A stretch of 64,000 nucleotides of DNA from Rhodococcus gordoniae (GTDB lineage: Bacteria; Actinomycetota; Actinomycetes; Mycobacteriales; Mycobacteriaceae): positions 1 to 64,000 of the forward strand of contig NZ_LPZN01000050.1 of the NCBI RefSeq assembly GCF_001646655.1, in the 5' to 3' direction. Each line of letters opens with the position of its first letter. The stretch's first letter is position 1. Below, in pieces: positions 18,442 through 26,468 of this stretch. The position numbers were made by a program, and so were the translations under genes. A model generated the notes under the pieces. That model had not been told where the DNA came from. It did no database searches and worked only from the letters and a program-made list of their open reading frames with translations.

Positions 18442-19578
18442 CTACATCCGTTCCAGAATTACGCACGTGGTGGCTGCGGAGGCACAGATGGCGATCATCG
18501 CGATCTCCTTGTCCCGACGCTCGAGCTCGTCGATTGCCGTGGCCAGCAAACGAATACCCGTTGCGCCTGCTGGATGACCGAGAGCAATGGCACCACCGCC
18601 GACATTGAGCACCTCCGGATCGACCTTGTGGACCTGTGCGAACGACATGGGCACGGCAGCGAATGCTTCGTTGACCTCGAACAGGTCCACGTCGGCGACG
18701 GTCATCCCTGTGCGCTCGAACAGGGTATGCGCCGCGGCAACCGGGCCGTCCAGCATGAACTCGGTATCGCCGCCGATGACACACTGCGCGAGCAATCTGG
18801 CCCGCGGCCTCACGCCGAGGTCACGAGCCTTGTTCTCGGACATCAGCACGGCTGCGCTCGCACCGTCGGACACCTGCGACGACGTGCCGGCGGTGTGGAG
18901 GCCGCCGTCGATCGTGGGGCGCAGCCGGGCAAGCGCCTCCATGCTCGTCTCGCGCAGGCCCTGATCCTGGGTGACTCGCGTACCGAGCCCGTCGCCGGGG
19001 ATTGCGACAGGAATGATCTGCCGATCGAACCAACCGTTGTCCCAGGCGGCGCGAGCGCGTTGCTGCGAACGCAGTCCGAATTGGTCGAGTTCCTCGCGCG
19101 TGAACCCACGGTGTCGCGCGATCCGATCGGCGGCAGTGTACTGATCGGGCATGTCCACCGACCAGGTCTCCGGTCGAGGCGTCCCGGCTCCGGTCCCGAC
19201 CTTGGCGGTCAGCGGTACCCGCGACATCAGTTCGACGCCACACGCCAACCCCACCTCGAGGGTGCCGAGGGCGATCTGACCGGCGACGAGAAGAACCGAC
19301 TGAAGGGCGGTGCTGCACTGGGCGTCGATCGTGGATGCCCCTGTATGTGAGGGTAGACCGGCATGCATCCACGCGGTGCGGGTGATGTTGCCGAACTGCT
19401 CTCCGATCGGAGTGACACATCCGCCGACAGCCTGCTCGACGAGGGAAGGATCCAGATCGAGTCGGTCGAGCACTCCGCGCTGCGCCAGCCCGAGCAATTC
19501 AGCGGCGTGCAGACCGGAGACCCAGCCGTCGCGCTTGCCGAACGAGGTGCGCGCGGCATCGACAATCACGGGTTTCAT
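18442..19578 (-). CDS. thiolase (acetyl-CoA acyltransferase), steroid-type FadA-like
   Basis: 378 residues from the ATG at 19578, preceded by GAGAGAGG. The nucleophilic cysteine lies in TIDAQCSTALQ (Cys88). The NEAFAAVP and GGGAIALGHPAGATG motifs, with the catalytic His, are intact. The C-terminal catalytic-cysteine loop, normally CxGGGxG or the CEAGGQA of steroid thiolases, reads ICASAATTCVILER here. The Cys is kept but the glycines are gone. It would cleave a 3-ketoacyl-CoA, releasing acetyl- or propionyl-CoA. It forms a two-gene operon with the fused acyl-CoA dehydrogenase. Confidence 0.88.
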   Translation of the reverse strand: MKPVIVDAARTSFGKRDGWVSGLHAAELLGLAQRGVLDRLDLDPSLVEQAVGGCVTPIGEQFGNITRTAWMHAGLPSHTGASTIDAQCSTALQSVLLVAGQIALGTLEVGLACGVELMSRVPLTAKVGTGAGTPRPETWSVDMPDQYTAADRIARHRGFTREELDQFGLRSQQRARAAWDNGWFDRQIIPVAIPGDGLGTRVTQDQGLRETSMEALARLRPTIDGGLHTAGTSSQVSDGASAAVLMSENKARDLGVRPRARLLAQCVIGGDTEFMLDGPVAAAHTLFERTGMTVADVDLFEVNEAFAAVPMSFAQVHKVDPEVLNVGGGAIALGHPAGATGIRLLATAIDELERRDKEIAMIAICASAATTCVILERM

Positions 19579-19837
19579 TTGCAGAACCTCTCTCTGTGAA
19601 TCTGCCTGGAGCAGTGCAAAAGACGTGGATGTAGTTCTTCGGTTGCAGGGGCCGGAGCCACCGACCGGACGCTGCCACGCGTGCGCGAAATCGGTCGGAC
19701 CACGTCGGCATCGAGGAGGCAACGCGCTCGATCAGCGACCTGATCCCCTACGCGACCGCTCTTCTACTCGGCTCCGAAGCGCTGTTCTCAGGAACAATTG
19801 TCCTGCAGCAGTTGGCTATTACAAATCGGGGCCGAGA

Positions 19838-21280
19838 TTACGCGTTCGTGTAGACGCTGCCCCGCCGGATCATCAACGTCAAGCCGATCGTCAGCAAGCC
19901 TGCAAGAATCATCATGGTGGCAACCAGATTCAACCCGCCGACGGCGCCGGCTGCTGTCGATGCCAGCAGCACCGTTGCGACCGAGGTGCCGATTCCTTGA
20001 CCGGCGGTGCGCAGCACCGCGTTGGTGCCGGTCGCCTCGCTGGTGTTGCTTTCCGGAACCGCCTCGATGATGAGGTTCGGGAGTGCGGTGTAGGCGAATG
20101 CGGTCGCGACCGAGACGGTGATGATCATCGCGGTCATGCCGACGATCGAGTCGTGGAATACGATGATCATCGCGCTACCGATGGTGAACAGGGCTGAACC
20201 GAGCAGCATCGATACCCGCGAACCCACAGCGCGCGTGATGCGCCCGCTCAGCGGAGTGCAGACGAAGCCGAACATCGAACCGATGAACGACAGCCAACCG
20301 GCATTGGTCGCCGAGACGCCCAAGCCGAACGGTCCTGTGGTCGGAGACTGCAGGACCAGCGGAATGATCATCGTACTGATACCCATCGGGCCGGCGGCGA
20401 TCACCACCGTCGCACACATCGTGAGCGCAAACTTACGGTCCGCGAACATCCGGACGTTGACGATCGGATCGGTCACGCGCAGTTCCCACATCACCCACAG
20501 CGCAAGGACTCCGGAGCCACCGAGCACGAGACCGAGCGTGCGGAGATCACTCCAACCCCATGCGCCGGCTTTGTTGATGCCGAGCAGTACCGCCGCGATG
20601 GCAGGGGCGAACGTGATCGCACCGACGTAGTCGACTCGTTGCGTGGTGGCGGTAGGAACCTGCCAGGGCAGGACGAACAGCACCAGAAGGAGAGCAAAGA
20701 TTGCGTACACCGCCGCCACGATGAAGATCATGTGCCAGCTCGCGTAGTCGATCATGACACCGGCGACGAGCAGCGAGGCCGAGCCTGCGGCAATCGCCGA
20801 GCCGGAGATGAGAGCAATGGCAACGGGCACCTTCACGGTCGGAAGGTGCGCACGGGCCACCCCGATACACAACGGGAGAATTGCGCCTGCGACACCCTGT
20901 ATGGCGCGGCCGACGATGATACTGCCGATGCTGTCGCCGATCGCACTGATGAACGAGCCGACGGCGGCGGCGGCAAGCAACACCACGAGCACACGCTCGC
21001 GCCCGTACATATCACCCAGACGTCCACACACTGCAGCGGACGCGGCAGCGACGAGAAGGAAGGCAGTCACCGCCCAACCCACGGTGGCGGCGTCGCTGTC
21101 GAACTCACGAATGAATGTCGGAATTGCGGCGAAGACCATCGACGTCTCGAAGGCGCTGATGATCTCGACCGCCACCAGAACTGCGATGATGACCCATGCG
21201 GGGCGTTGGCGAGCGAAACGTCCGCGTGGAACGGATTGCGCCGCAACAGGCAGGTCGTGACTGTCTGTCGTACTTGTCAT
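19838..21280 (-). CDS. MFS transporter, DHA2-like (14-TM type)
   Basis: 480 residues from the ATG at 21280 (MTSTTDSH). Many hydrophobic segments run through the protein, with the MFS loop GRLGDMYGRERVLVV, the motif GRAIQGVAGAILPL, and RVDYVGAITFAPAIAAVLLG in the central part, as in the drug:H+ antiporter-2 family. Proteins of this type export drugs or take up and export organic acids. Its place between thiolase and regulator genes suggests transport of the pathway substrate or a toxic intermediate, but this is inference. A short hairpin (21301-21320) lies in the upstream interval. Confidence 0.85.
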   Translation of the reverse strand: MTSTTDSHDLPVAAQSVPRGRFARQRPAWVIIAVLVAVEIISAFETSMVFAAIPTFIREFDSDAATVGWAVTAFLLVAAASAAVCGRLGDMYGRERVLVVLLAAAAVGSFISAIGDSIGSIIVGRAIQGVAGAILPLCIGVARAHLPTVKVPVAIALISGSAIAAGSASLLVAGVMIDYASWHMIFIVAAVYAIFALLLVLFVLPWQVPTATTQRVDYVGAITFAPAIAAVLLGINKAGAWGWSDLRTLGLVLGGSGVLALWVMWELRVTDPIVNVRMFADRKFALTMCATVVIAAGPMGISTMIIPLVLQSPTTGPFGLGVSATNAGWLSFIGSMFGFVCTPLSGRITRAVGSRVSMLLGSALFTIGSAMIIVFHDSIVGMTAMIITVSVATAFAYTALPNLIIEAVPESNTSEATGTNAVLRTAGQGIGTSVATVLLASTAAGAVGGLNLVATMMILAGLLTIGLTLMIRRGSVYTNA

Positions 21281-21626
21281 GAACTGATCTCCAGACTTGG
21301 GCAGCCCCGGTACGGGCTGCACTGTTGGAAGTCGGACAGTCGCGAGGGCCGGCCCCCAGGCATGTCGCCACGGGCAGCCCGACGGCTGTTCGGGGATTCG
21401 ACAAAGTGTGGCGAATCACTTTCCGATACATGACGGTTTGACCACTCAGTGAGACCTCGAAGTGATCCGGATTACTCGGCCGTCCAGCTTTCCTCGTACG
21501 ACGGCGCACCGAGCGGGTTCACGGTCGTGAGCCGGTCGAACAGCGGTCGCGACGACCGAACCGTGAATCTCCGCCGTTGCGAAGAGGATCGAGAGATTCT
21601 CGAGCGGAAACGGTCCCGATTCGACA
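21281..21626. other. interval upstream of the MFS gene; hairpin and possible small frame
   Basis: 346 bp between the MFS start and the TetR-type regulator stop, both on the minus strand. A hairpin with 7-bp arms (GCAGCCC / GGGCTGC) lies at 21301-21320 close to the MFS start and could be part of its leader. A minus-strand frame of 80 codons (21688-21446, MDKFPVSHPH...) overlaps the regulator end by about 60 bp. Its codon use is plausible but it has no recognisable family or clear ribosome site, so it is not called as a gene. Confidence 0.4.
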
Positions 21627-22547
21627 TCAACGGATTCGAGCCAGAAGGTCGGCTCGCTGTGAGGGTGCGAGACCGGAAATTTGTCCACTTTCTGCGATTC
21701 CGACGGATTCTGCGATACCGCGAGCCTTGGATTTGCCGATCTTCGGTAGCGACTCCAGCACGTACATCACGTTCGTCGTCCCGAGGAGTTCATCCGTGTC
21801 TGCTCTTCGAAATACCTCGCCGAGTGTGAGCCGGCCGGATTTGAGGTCCGCTCTCAGTTCGGACCGGAACTTGCCGGCGACAGCCGGTTCCTCACCGGAT
21901 TCGATACGACGGCCGTTGCCGCGAGAAGGGCGTGACAATACGAAGCCGTCGAAGAAGAGTGTAGTCAGCAGATCGGTAAACGCTTCGGTGGTGTACTCGG
22001 CGCGGCTCGGCCAGTGCATGCTCGCCCACAACGAGTCACGCACGGCTCGGTAGAAGATGTCGGTGGGAACGTCGGACCGGAAGGTGCCGTCGGCGACCCC
22101 GGCGGACAGTGCGCGAAGCCAGTGGTTGCGCATCTCGCGCGAAGCGGTGTCCACTGCCTCGAGCAGTCCGTGCTCACGCAGGTACTGACGGTTCTGCTGA
22201 TAGATGGCTGTCGGATGAGGATGTGTCTCGATCACCTCGAGAGTCTCGTGGATCAACCCCCGCACTGTGTCCCACGGAGTGCGGGCTTCCTCGACCACTC
22301 GGCCGAACCTGCGTTCGATATCGGCCATGTATCGGCTCAGGATCTCCTGAACCAGAGCATCTTTCGAGGGGAAATAGTGGTACAGGCTCCCGGAGAACAC
22401 ACCGGCCCGCTCACCGATCTCGCGGACAGTGGTTCCTCCGACCCCTTTTTCCGCGAAGAGTTCGGCCGCGAAATCCATGATCTGCTCACGCCTGGCCGTC
22501 GCCTTTGCCACCGCGCCTCCTGTGTCACTCGAATCGGCTTTCGACAC
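21627..22547 (-). CDS. KstR2-like TetR regulator fused to an mIHF-like DNA-binding domain
   Basis: 306 residues from the GTG at 22547, about 100 more than a normal TetR protein. Residues 20-65 are the helix-turn-helix (FAEKGVGGTTVREIGERAGV, FSGSLYHYFPSK). The stretch to about residue 205 follows KstR2, the TetR repressor of steroid C/D-ring degradation (AIYQQNRQYL; FYRAVRDSLWASMHW). After a polar linker, residues about 226-306 match the pattern of actinobacterial integration host factor: RSELRADLKSGRLTLGEVF, ADTDELLG, VLESLPKIGKSKARGI and SGLAPSQRADLLARI. The gene is divergent from the MaoC operon; a KstR2-type palindrome lies between them. The fusion is one uninterrupted frame. Operator control of the operon is inference from the site. 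Confidence 0.85.
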   Translation of the reverse strand: MSKADSSDTGGAVAKATARREQIMDFAAELFAEKGVGGTTVREIGERAGVFSGSLYHYFPSKDALVQEILSRYMADIERRFGRVVEEARTPWDTVRGLIHETLEVIETHPHPTAIYQQNRQYLREHGLLEAVDTASREMRNHWLRALSAGVADGTFRSDVPTDIFYRAVRDSLWASMHWPSRAEYTTEAFTDLLTTLFFDGFVLSRPSRGNGRRIESGEEPAVAGKFRSELRADLKSGRLTLGEVFRRADTDELLGTTNVMYVLESLPKIGKSKARGIAESVGIAESGQISGLAPSQRADLLARIR

Positions 22548-22611
22548 CGCCGCGCTCCAACTCAGTGGGAGCGGTCGGCCGGGACGGACTTACCCCTGGT
22601 TAGCGTACCGC

Positions 22612-22625
22612 ATCAAGCGCTTGCT
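22612..22625. promoter_or_regulatory. KstR2-type operator between TetR-mIHF gene and the MaoC operon
   Basis: ATCAAGCGCTTGCT fits the published KstR2 consensus AnCAAGnnCTTGnT at every fixed position. It lies 65 bp before the regulator start on one side and 20 bp before the MaoC start on the other, a suitable place for autoregulation and repression of the operon. The repeat CAAG continues just downstream (CTCAAG). Confidence 0.75.
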
Positions 22626-22644
22626 CAAGAAAGGTTTCCGGGCT

Positions 22645-23199
22645 ATGAACACCTTGGACCAGCAATTCGAACAGTTCATCGGACAGCAGGCCGAACCCCC
22701 GCGGGTGGCTCGATACCCCGTCAACGAGGCCATGATCCGCAACTGGGCAGAGGCGCACGACGACGTCAACCCCATCTACGTCGATCGAGAAGCGGCCCGC
22801 GCCACAGGCCGCGACGATGTGATCTGCCCGCCGGCCATGATCTCGACCTGGGTGATGGCCGGGTACCGCCGCTGGCGCGAGGTGCATCGCCTCCGTGCAG
22901 CGAAGATCACCGAGGACTCCGCATATTCGCGACTGCTCGCCCTTCTCGACGAGCACAAGTTCACCTCGGTCGTCGCCACCGACGTTCAGCACGAGTACCA
23001 CCGGGAAACGATTCCCGGCGACCACGTCACCGCGCACTTCACCATCGAGTCGATCTCCCCGGTCAAACGCACGGCACTCGGTGACGGATGCTTCATCACC
23101 CTGCACAAACGCTACGAGAACCAACACGGCGAGTTGCTCGTCGAAGAACGGTTCCGTTTGCTCCGCTTCGATCCCACCGTCGTCAAGGAGACCCGATGA
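22645..23199 (+). CDS. MaoC-like hydratase, N-terminal (non-catalytic type) hot-dog subunit
   Basis: 184 residues from the ATG at 22645. A hot-dog fold of the MaoC N-terminal / FAS1-DH type: VNEAMIRNWAEAHDDVNPIYVDREAARATGRDDVICPPAMIS, then VQHEYHRETIPGDHVTAHFTIESISPVKR. This matches the ChsH2-type half of the split hydratases of steroid side-chain degradation, where a second hot-dog protein (here the MaoC gene at 23603) supplies the active site. It is the first gene of a tightly packed seven-gene operon and ends in an ATGA overlap with the DUF35 gene. Confidence 0.82.
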   Translation: MNTLDQQFEQFIGQQAEPPRVARYPVNEAMIRNWAEAHDDVNPIYVDREAARATGRDDVICPPAMISTWVMAGYRRWREVHRLRAAKITEDSAYSRLLALLDEHKFTSVVATDVQHEYHRETIPGDHVTAHFTIESISPVKRTALGDGCFITLHKRYENQHGELLVEERFRLLRFDPTVVKETR

Positions 23200-23606
23200 C
23201 TGCCGTCCCCCGATTGACCGTCACCCAGGACAACGAGTTCTGGTTCGCCGCGGCGAAGGAGGGACGGCTCGAAATACAACGCTGCGCCGACTGCAAGACG
23301 TTGCGTCACCCCCCAGGACCCGCCTGCCCCGCCTGCCGGTCGTTCTCCTGGGACACCGTCGAATCCGCTCGCCGAGGAACCCTGCACAGCTGGACCGTGA
23401 TCCACCACCCGCAGGATCCGGCCTTCGAGTACCCGCTCGCCGTCGGACTGATCGACCTCGAGGAAGGCACCCGGATCGTCGCCGACATCGCAGGTGTCGA
23501 ACACGATCGGCTCGACATCGGAATGGAGCTCGAAGTCTGCTTCGCCGAACACGCACACGGCGAGATCCTGCCGCAACTGAGACTCCCGAACGGAGGTGCC
23601 GCATGA
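23196..23606 (+). CDS. DUF35/OB-fold zinc-ribbon protein (aldolase partner)
   Basis: 136 residues, the start overlapping the MaoC stop (ATGA). The N terminus holds a rubredoxin-like zinc ribbon, Cys30/Cys33 (RCADC) and Cys44/Cys47 (ACPAC), followed by an OB-fold (GTLHSWTVIHHPQDPAFEYPLAVGLIDLEEGTRIVADI). In the igr pathway the DUF35 domain of ChsH2 is needed by the aldolase Ltp2; here it is a separate protein between the two MaoC halves and directly upstream of the Ltp gene. It probably docks to and activates the Ltp protein and may channel acyl-CoA from hydratase to aldolase. Confidence 0.87.
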   Translation: MTAVPRLTVTQDNEFWFAAAKEGRLEIQRCADCKTLRHPPGPACPACRSFSWDTVESARRGTLHSWTVIHHPQDPAFEYPLAVGLIDLEEGTRIVADIAGVEHDRLDIGMELEVCFAEHAHGEILPQLRLPNGGAA

Positions 23607-24013
23607 GCTTGCCCGAATGTTCGGTAGGCACCATGTTGCCCGACCTCGACCTATCCTTGGACCGGACCACCATCGTGGCCGGAGCAATGGCCTCCCAGGA
23701 TTTCGAAGACGTACACCACGATCCCGGCGCGGCGAACAAGCGCGGAACCCCCGACATCTTCATGAGCATCAATTCGACCAACGGGTTCGTGGACCGCTAC
23801 ATCACCGACTGGGCGGGACCGTCCTCGCGCATCCGGCGGGTCTCCCTGCGGCTCGGCGTCCCGAACTTTCCCGGCGACACCATGCGTATGACCGGCGAAG
23901 TTACCGCAATCGGCGACGACACGATCACGGTCAAGGTGCTCGGCACCAACGATCGCGGTGTCCATGTGACCGCCGAGGTCTTCGTGACGCCGCACGAAGG
24001 AGGAACACGATGA
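23603..24013 (+). CDS. MaoC-like dehydratase, catalytic subunit (ChsH1-like)
   Basis: 136 residues, ATGA overlap with the DUF35 gene. A single hot-dog domain with the catalytic pair of R-hydratases visible as an Asp and His in SQDFEDVHHDPGAANKRGTPDIF. The second half reads RIRRVSLRLGVPNFPGDTMRMTGEVTAI. It most likely pairs with the MaoC protein at 22645 to hydrate an unsaturated side-chain CoA ester, as ChsH1-ChsH2 does. Overlapping stop and start codons imply equal expression of the subunits. Confidence 0.85.
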   Translation: MSLPECSVGTMLPDLDLSLDRTTIVAGAMASQDFEDVHHDPGAANKRGTPDIFMSINSTNGFVDRYITDWAGPSSRIRRVSLRLGVPNFPGDTMRMTGEVTAIGDDTITVKVLGTNDRGVHVTAEVFVTPHEGGTR

Positions 24014-25194
24014 GCATCGGAGGCTTCTCACGCGCAGCCGCCATCGCAGGTATCGGTGCCACCGAATTCTCCAAGAACTCCGGTCGCAGCGAATGGCAAC
24101 TCGCCTGCGAAAGCGTGCTCGCCGCGCTGGACGACGCCCGGATCGGCGTCGAGGAAGTGGACGGCTTCGCCCTCTTCACCATGGAAACCAACCCGGAGAT
24201 CGCCGTCGCGCGTGCACTGGGAATCCCTGAACTGAAGTTCTTCAGCCGTATTCCACACGGCGGCGGTGGCGCCTGCGCCCCGGTGCAGCAGGCCGCGCTC
24301 GCAGTTGCGAGCGGAGTCGCGGACGTCGTCGTGGTGTACCGGGCGTTCAACGAACGTTCCGGACACCGGTTCGGGGCGGGGCCCCCGCCGTTCGCCTACA
24401 ACGCGAACACCGACCAGGAATACCGCAACTGGATCAATCCGTACGGGCTACTCACGCCGGCACAACAGGAGGCGTTCCTCGCGCGCCGCTACATGCAGCA
24501 GTACGGCGTCACTAGTGCCGACTTCGGGCAGATCTCCGTACTGTCCCGCAAGCACGCGGCGAACAATCCGAAGGCGTGGTTCTACGGCCGGCCGATCACC
24601 ATCGAGGACCACCAGAACTCGAAGATGATTGCCGACCCACTGCGCCTGCTCGACTGCTGCCAGGAGAGCGACGGCGGTCAGGCGCTGGTGATCGTGAGCA
24701 CCGAGCGAGCCAGGGATCTGCCCCACCCCCCTGCCGTAATCTCTGCGGCGGCGCAGGGCGTGGGTCCTCAGCAGATCTCGATGAGCAGCTACTACCGCGA
24801 CGACATCGACGTGATGCCCGAGGTCGAACTGGTGGCGAAACAGTTGTGGGCACAGTCCGGTGTCGATCCCGGAGGTATCGACGCTGCAGTGCTGTACGAC
24901 GCCTTCACACCGATGGTGCTGCTCCAGTTGGAGGAGTACGGGTTCTGCGGCCGCGGTGAGGCCAAGGATTTCATCGCGGACGGCAACCTCGAACTCGACG
25001 GCCGCCTGCCGATAAACACCAACGGTGGCCAGCTGGGCGAGGGATATATCCACGGCGTCAACGGCATCGCCGAAGGCGTCCGGTTGATCCGCGGCGCATC
25101 GGTGAACCAGCCTGCGAAGACCCTCGACAACGTGCTGGTTACCGGCGGCTCTCCCGTGCCGCACAGCGCCATTGTGCTTTCCGTCGACCGCTGA
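24010..25194 (+). CDS. lipid-transfer/thiolase-like protein, probable Ltp2-type acyl-CoA aldolase
   Basis: 394 residues, ATGA overlap with MaoC. A thiolase fold without the thiolase nucleophile pattern: AAIAGIGATEFSKNSGRSEWQLACESVLAALDDA, PHGGGGACAPVQQAALAVASGVADVVVVYRA, then VLYDAFTPMVLLQLEEYGFC and LPINTNGGQLGEGYIHGVNG. These conserved Tyr and His segments are those of Ltp2-type enzymes, which cleave a 3-hydroxyacyl-CoA by retro-aldol reaction together with a DUF35 partner. Its position after the DUF35 and MaoC genes supports this. The product would be a ketone or aldehyde and propionyl- or acetyl-CoA. Confidence 0.85.
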   Translation: MSIGGFSRAAAIAGIGATEFSKNSGRSEWQLACESVLAALDDARIGVEEVDGFALFTMETNPEIAVARALGIPELKFFSRIPHGGGGACAPVQQAALAVASGVADVVVVYRAFNERSGHRFGAGPPPFAYNANTDQEYRNWINPYGLLTPAQQEAFLARRYMQQYGVTSADFGQISVLSRKHAANNPKAWFYGRPITIEDHQNSKMIADPLRLLDCCQESDGGQALVIVSTERARDLPHPPAVISAAAQGVGPQQISMSSYYRDDIDVMPEVELVAKQLWAQSGVDPGGIDAAVLYDAFTPMVLLQLEEYGFCGRGEAKDFIADGNLELDGRLPINTNGGQLGEGYIHGVNGIAEGVRLIRGASVNQPAKTLDNVLVTGGSPVPHSAIVLSVDR

Positions 25195-25236
25195 CGCAGC
25201 GGTCGAATACCCCCTATACAGAAAGTGGAATCGAAC

Positions 25237-26442
25237 ATGACTGATCGCATCACCTATGCCCGTGCCACCCATGGCGAAGAAGAGATCCAGGCCGTCGTCG
25301 ACGTTCTGCGCGGCGGCCACCAGGCTCTGCGGATCGGTAAGAACGTTCTCGAGCTCGAACGCCGGGTGCCCGCCATCTCCGGCAAGAAATTCGGCGTGAT
25401 GTGCAACTCCGGTTCCTCGGGCCTGTACCTGGCCATCGAACTTCTCGGCCTGCCGAAGGGCAGCGAGGTGATCACCTCGCCGCTGACGTTCTCCACCGAT
25501 GTTGCGCCGATCGTGCGCGCCGGCCTCATCCCCGCCTTCGTCGACGTGGAGCCGAACACGTTCAACGTCGACGTGAGCAAGATCGAGGCGATGGTCACGA
25601 GCCGCACCAGTGCCATTCTGATCCCCAACCTGGCCGGTAACTGCCCCGACTGGGACGCGATTCGCGCGGTCGCCGACCGGCACGGCCTCAAGGTCATCGA
25701 GGACACCTGCGACACTCTCGGCGCGACCCTGCGAGGCACACCGACCGGAGCCCGCGCAGACCTGAGCGTGACCAGCTTCTCGATGGCTCACATCATCACC
25801 TGTGCGGGTACCGGCGGCATGGTGATGATGGACGACGAGGAAACGCGCGACCGGGCCTTGTTGCTGCGCCGTTGGGGTCGCCGCTCGGAGCCGAATCTCT
25901 TCGGCAACGGTAAGGGTCGCGTCTTCCGCGAGCAGCTCGACGGCGTCGACTACGACAACGATTTCATCTTCGACCTCATGCCGTGGAACTTCGAGCCTTC
26001 CGAGCTCGGTGCTGCCTACGGAGTAGTCCAGCTCGACAAGCTGGCACAGAACTACGAGCGTCGCCGGAAGACCTTCGCGTCCTACACTTCTGCGTACGGA
26101 GCCTTCCCGGAGTTCTTCACGACGCCGGTCGAGCCCGAAGGTCTCGACACCGCGTGGCTGTGCTACCCGGTGATGATCAACGCCGATGCGCCCTTCACAC
26201 GTAGCGATATCCAGGAGTACATCGAAGGACAGGGTATCGACACCCGAACGGTGTGGAGCGGCAACATCACTCGTCATCCGATGATGTCCGGGATCGAGTT
26301 CCGCCAGCCCGAAGACGGGTTGCCCGAAGCTGATGCCGTGTTCGAACGGGGCATGACCCTCGGTATGAGTCACGGACTCACGGACAGCGAAGTGGAGCGA
26401 ATTTTCACGGTCATCAACGACTTCGCTGCTCAATGGCGTTGA
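25237..26442 (+). CDS. RfbH/ColD-like DegT-family PMP enzyme with His in place of the PLP lysine
   Basis: 401 residues from the ATG at 25237. DegT/DnrJ/EryC1/StrS fold type I enzyme: CNSGSSGLYLAIELLGLPKG, LTFSTDVAPIVRAGLIPAFVDVEPNTFNV, the cofactor aspartate in IEDTCDTLG (Asp156). The segment that normally carries the Schiff-base lysine reads TSFSMAHIITCAGTGG, with His185 at the lysine place, as in the 3-dehydrases RfbH/AscC (SFYPAHHIT) and ColD. Such enzymes use PMP to remove a C-3 hydroxyl instead of transaminating. The [2Fe-2S] cysteine group of RfbH, after the conserved RxWGR, is absent (RRWGRRSEPNLFGNG), as in ColD. It sits inside an acyl-CoA operon, not in a sugar cluster. Its reaction there is unknown; deoxygenation or dehydration of a keto-intermediate is a possible role. 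Confidence 0.82.
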   Translation: MTDRITYARATHGEEEIQAVVDVLRGGHQALRIGKNVLELERRVPAISGKKFGVMCNSGSSGLYLAIELLGLPKGSEVITSPLTFSTDVAPIVRAGLIPAFVDVEPNTFNVDVSKIEAMVTSRTSAILIPNLAGNCPDWDAIRAVADRHGLKVIEDTCDTLGATLRGTPTGARADLSVTSFSMAHIITCAGTGGMVMMDDEETRDRALLLRRWGRRSEPNLFGNGKGRVFREQLDGVDYDNDFIFDLMPWNFEPSELGAAYGVVQLDKLAQNYERRRKTFASYTSAYGAFPEFFTTPVEPEGLDTAWLCYPVMINADAPFTRSDIQEYIEGQGIDTRTVWSGNITRHPMMSGIEFRQPEDGLPEADAVFERGMTLGMSHGLTDSEVERIFTVINDFAAQWR

Positions 26443-26468
26443 TCGAGACTCGAATCGCAGGAGGCGAC

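Noticed and set aside
21446-21688. 80-codon minus-strand frame behind the TetR-mIHF gene
   Set aside because: It overlaps the regulator end and has no clear ribosome site or family; kept only as a note in the interval description.
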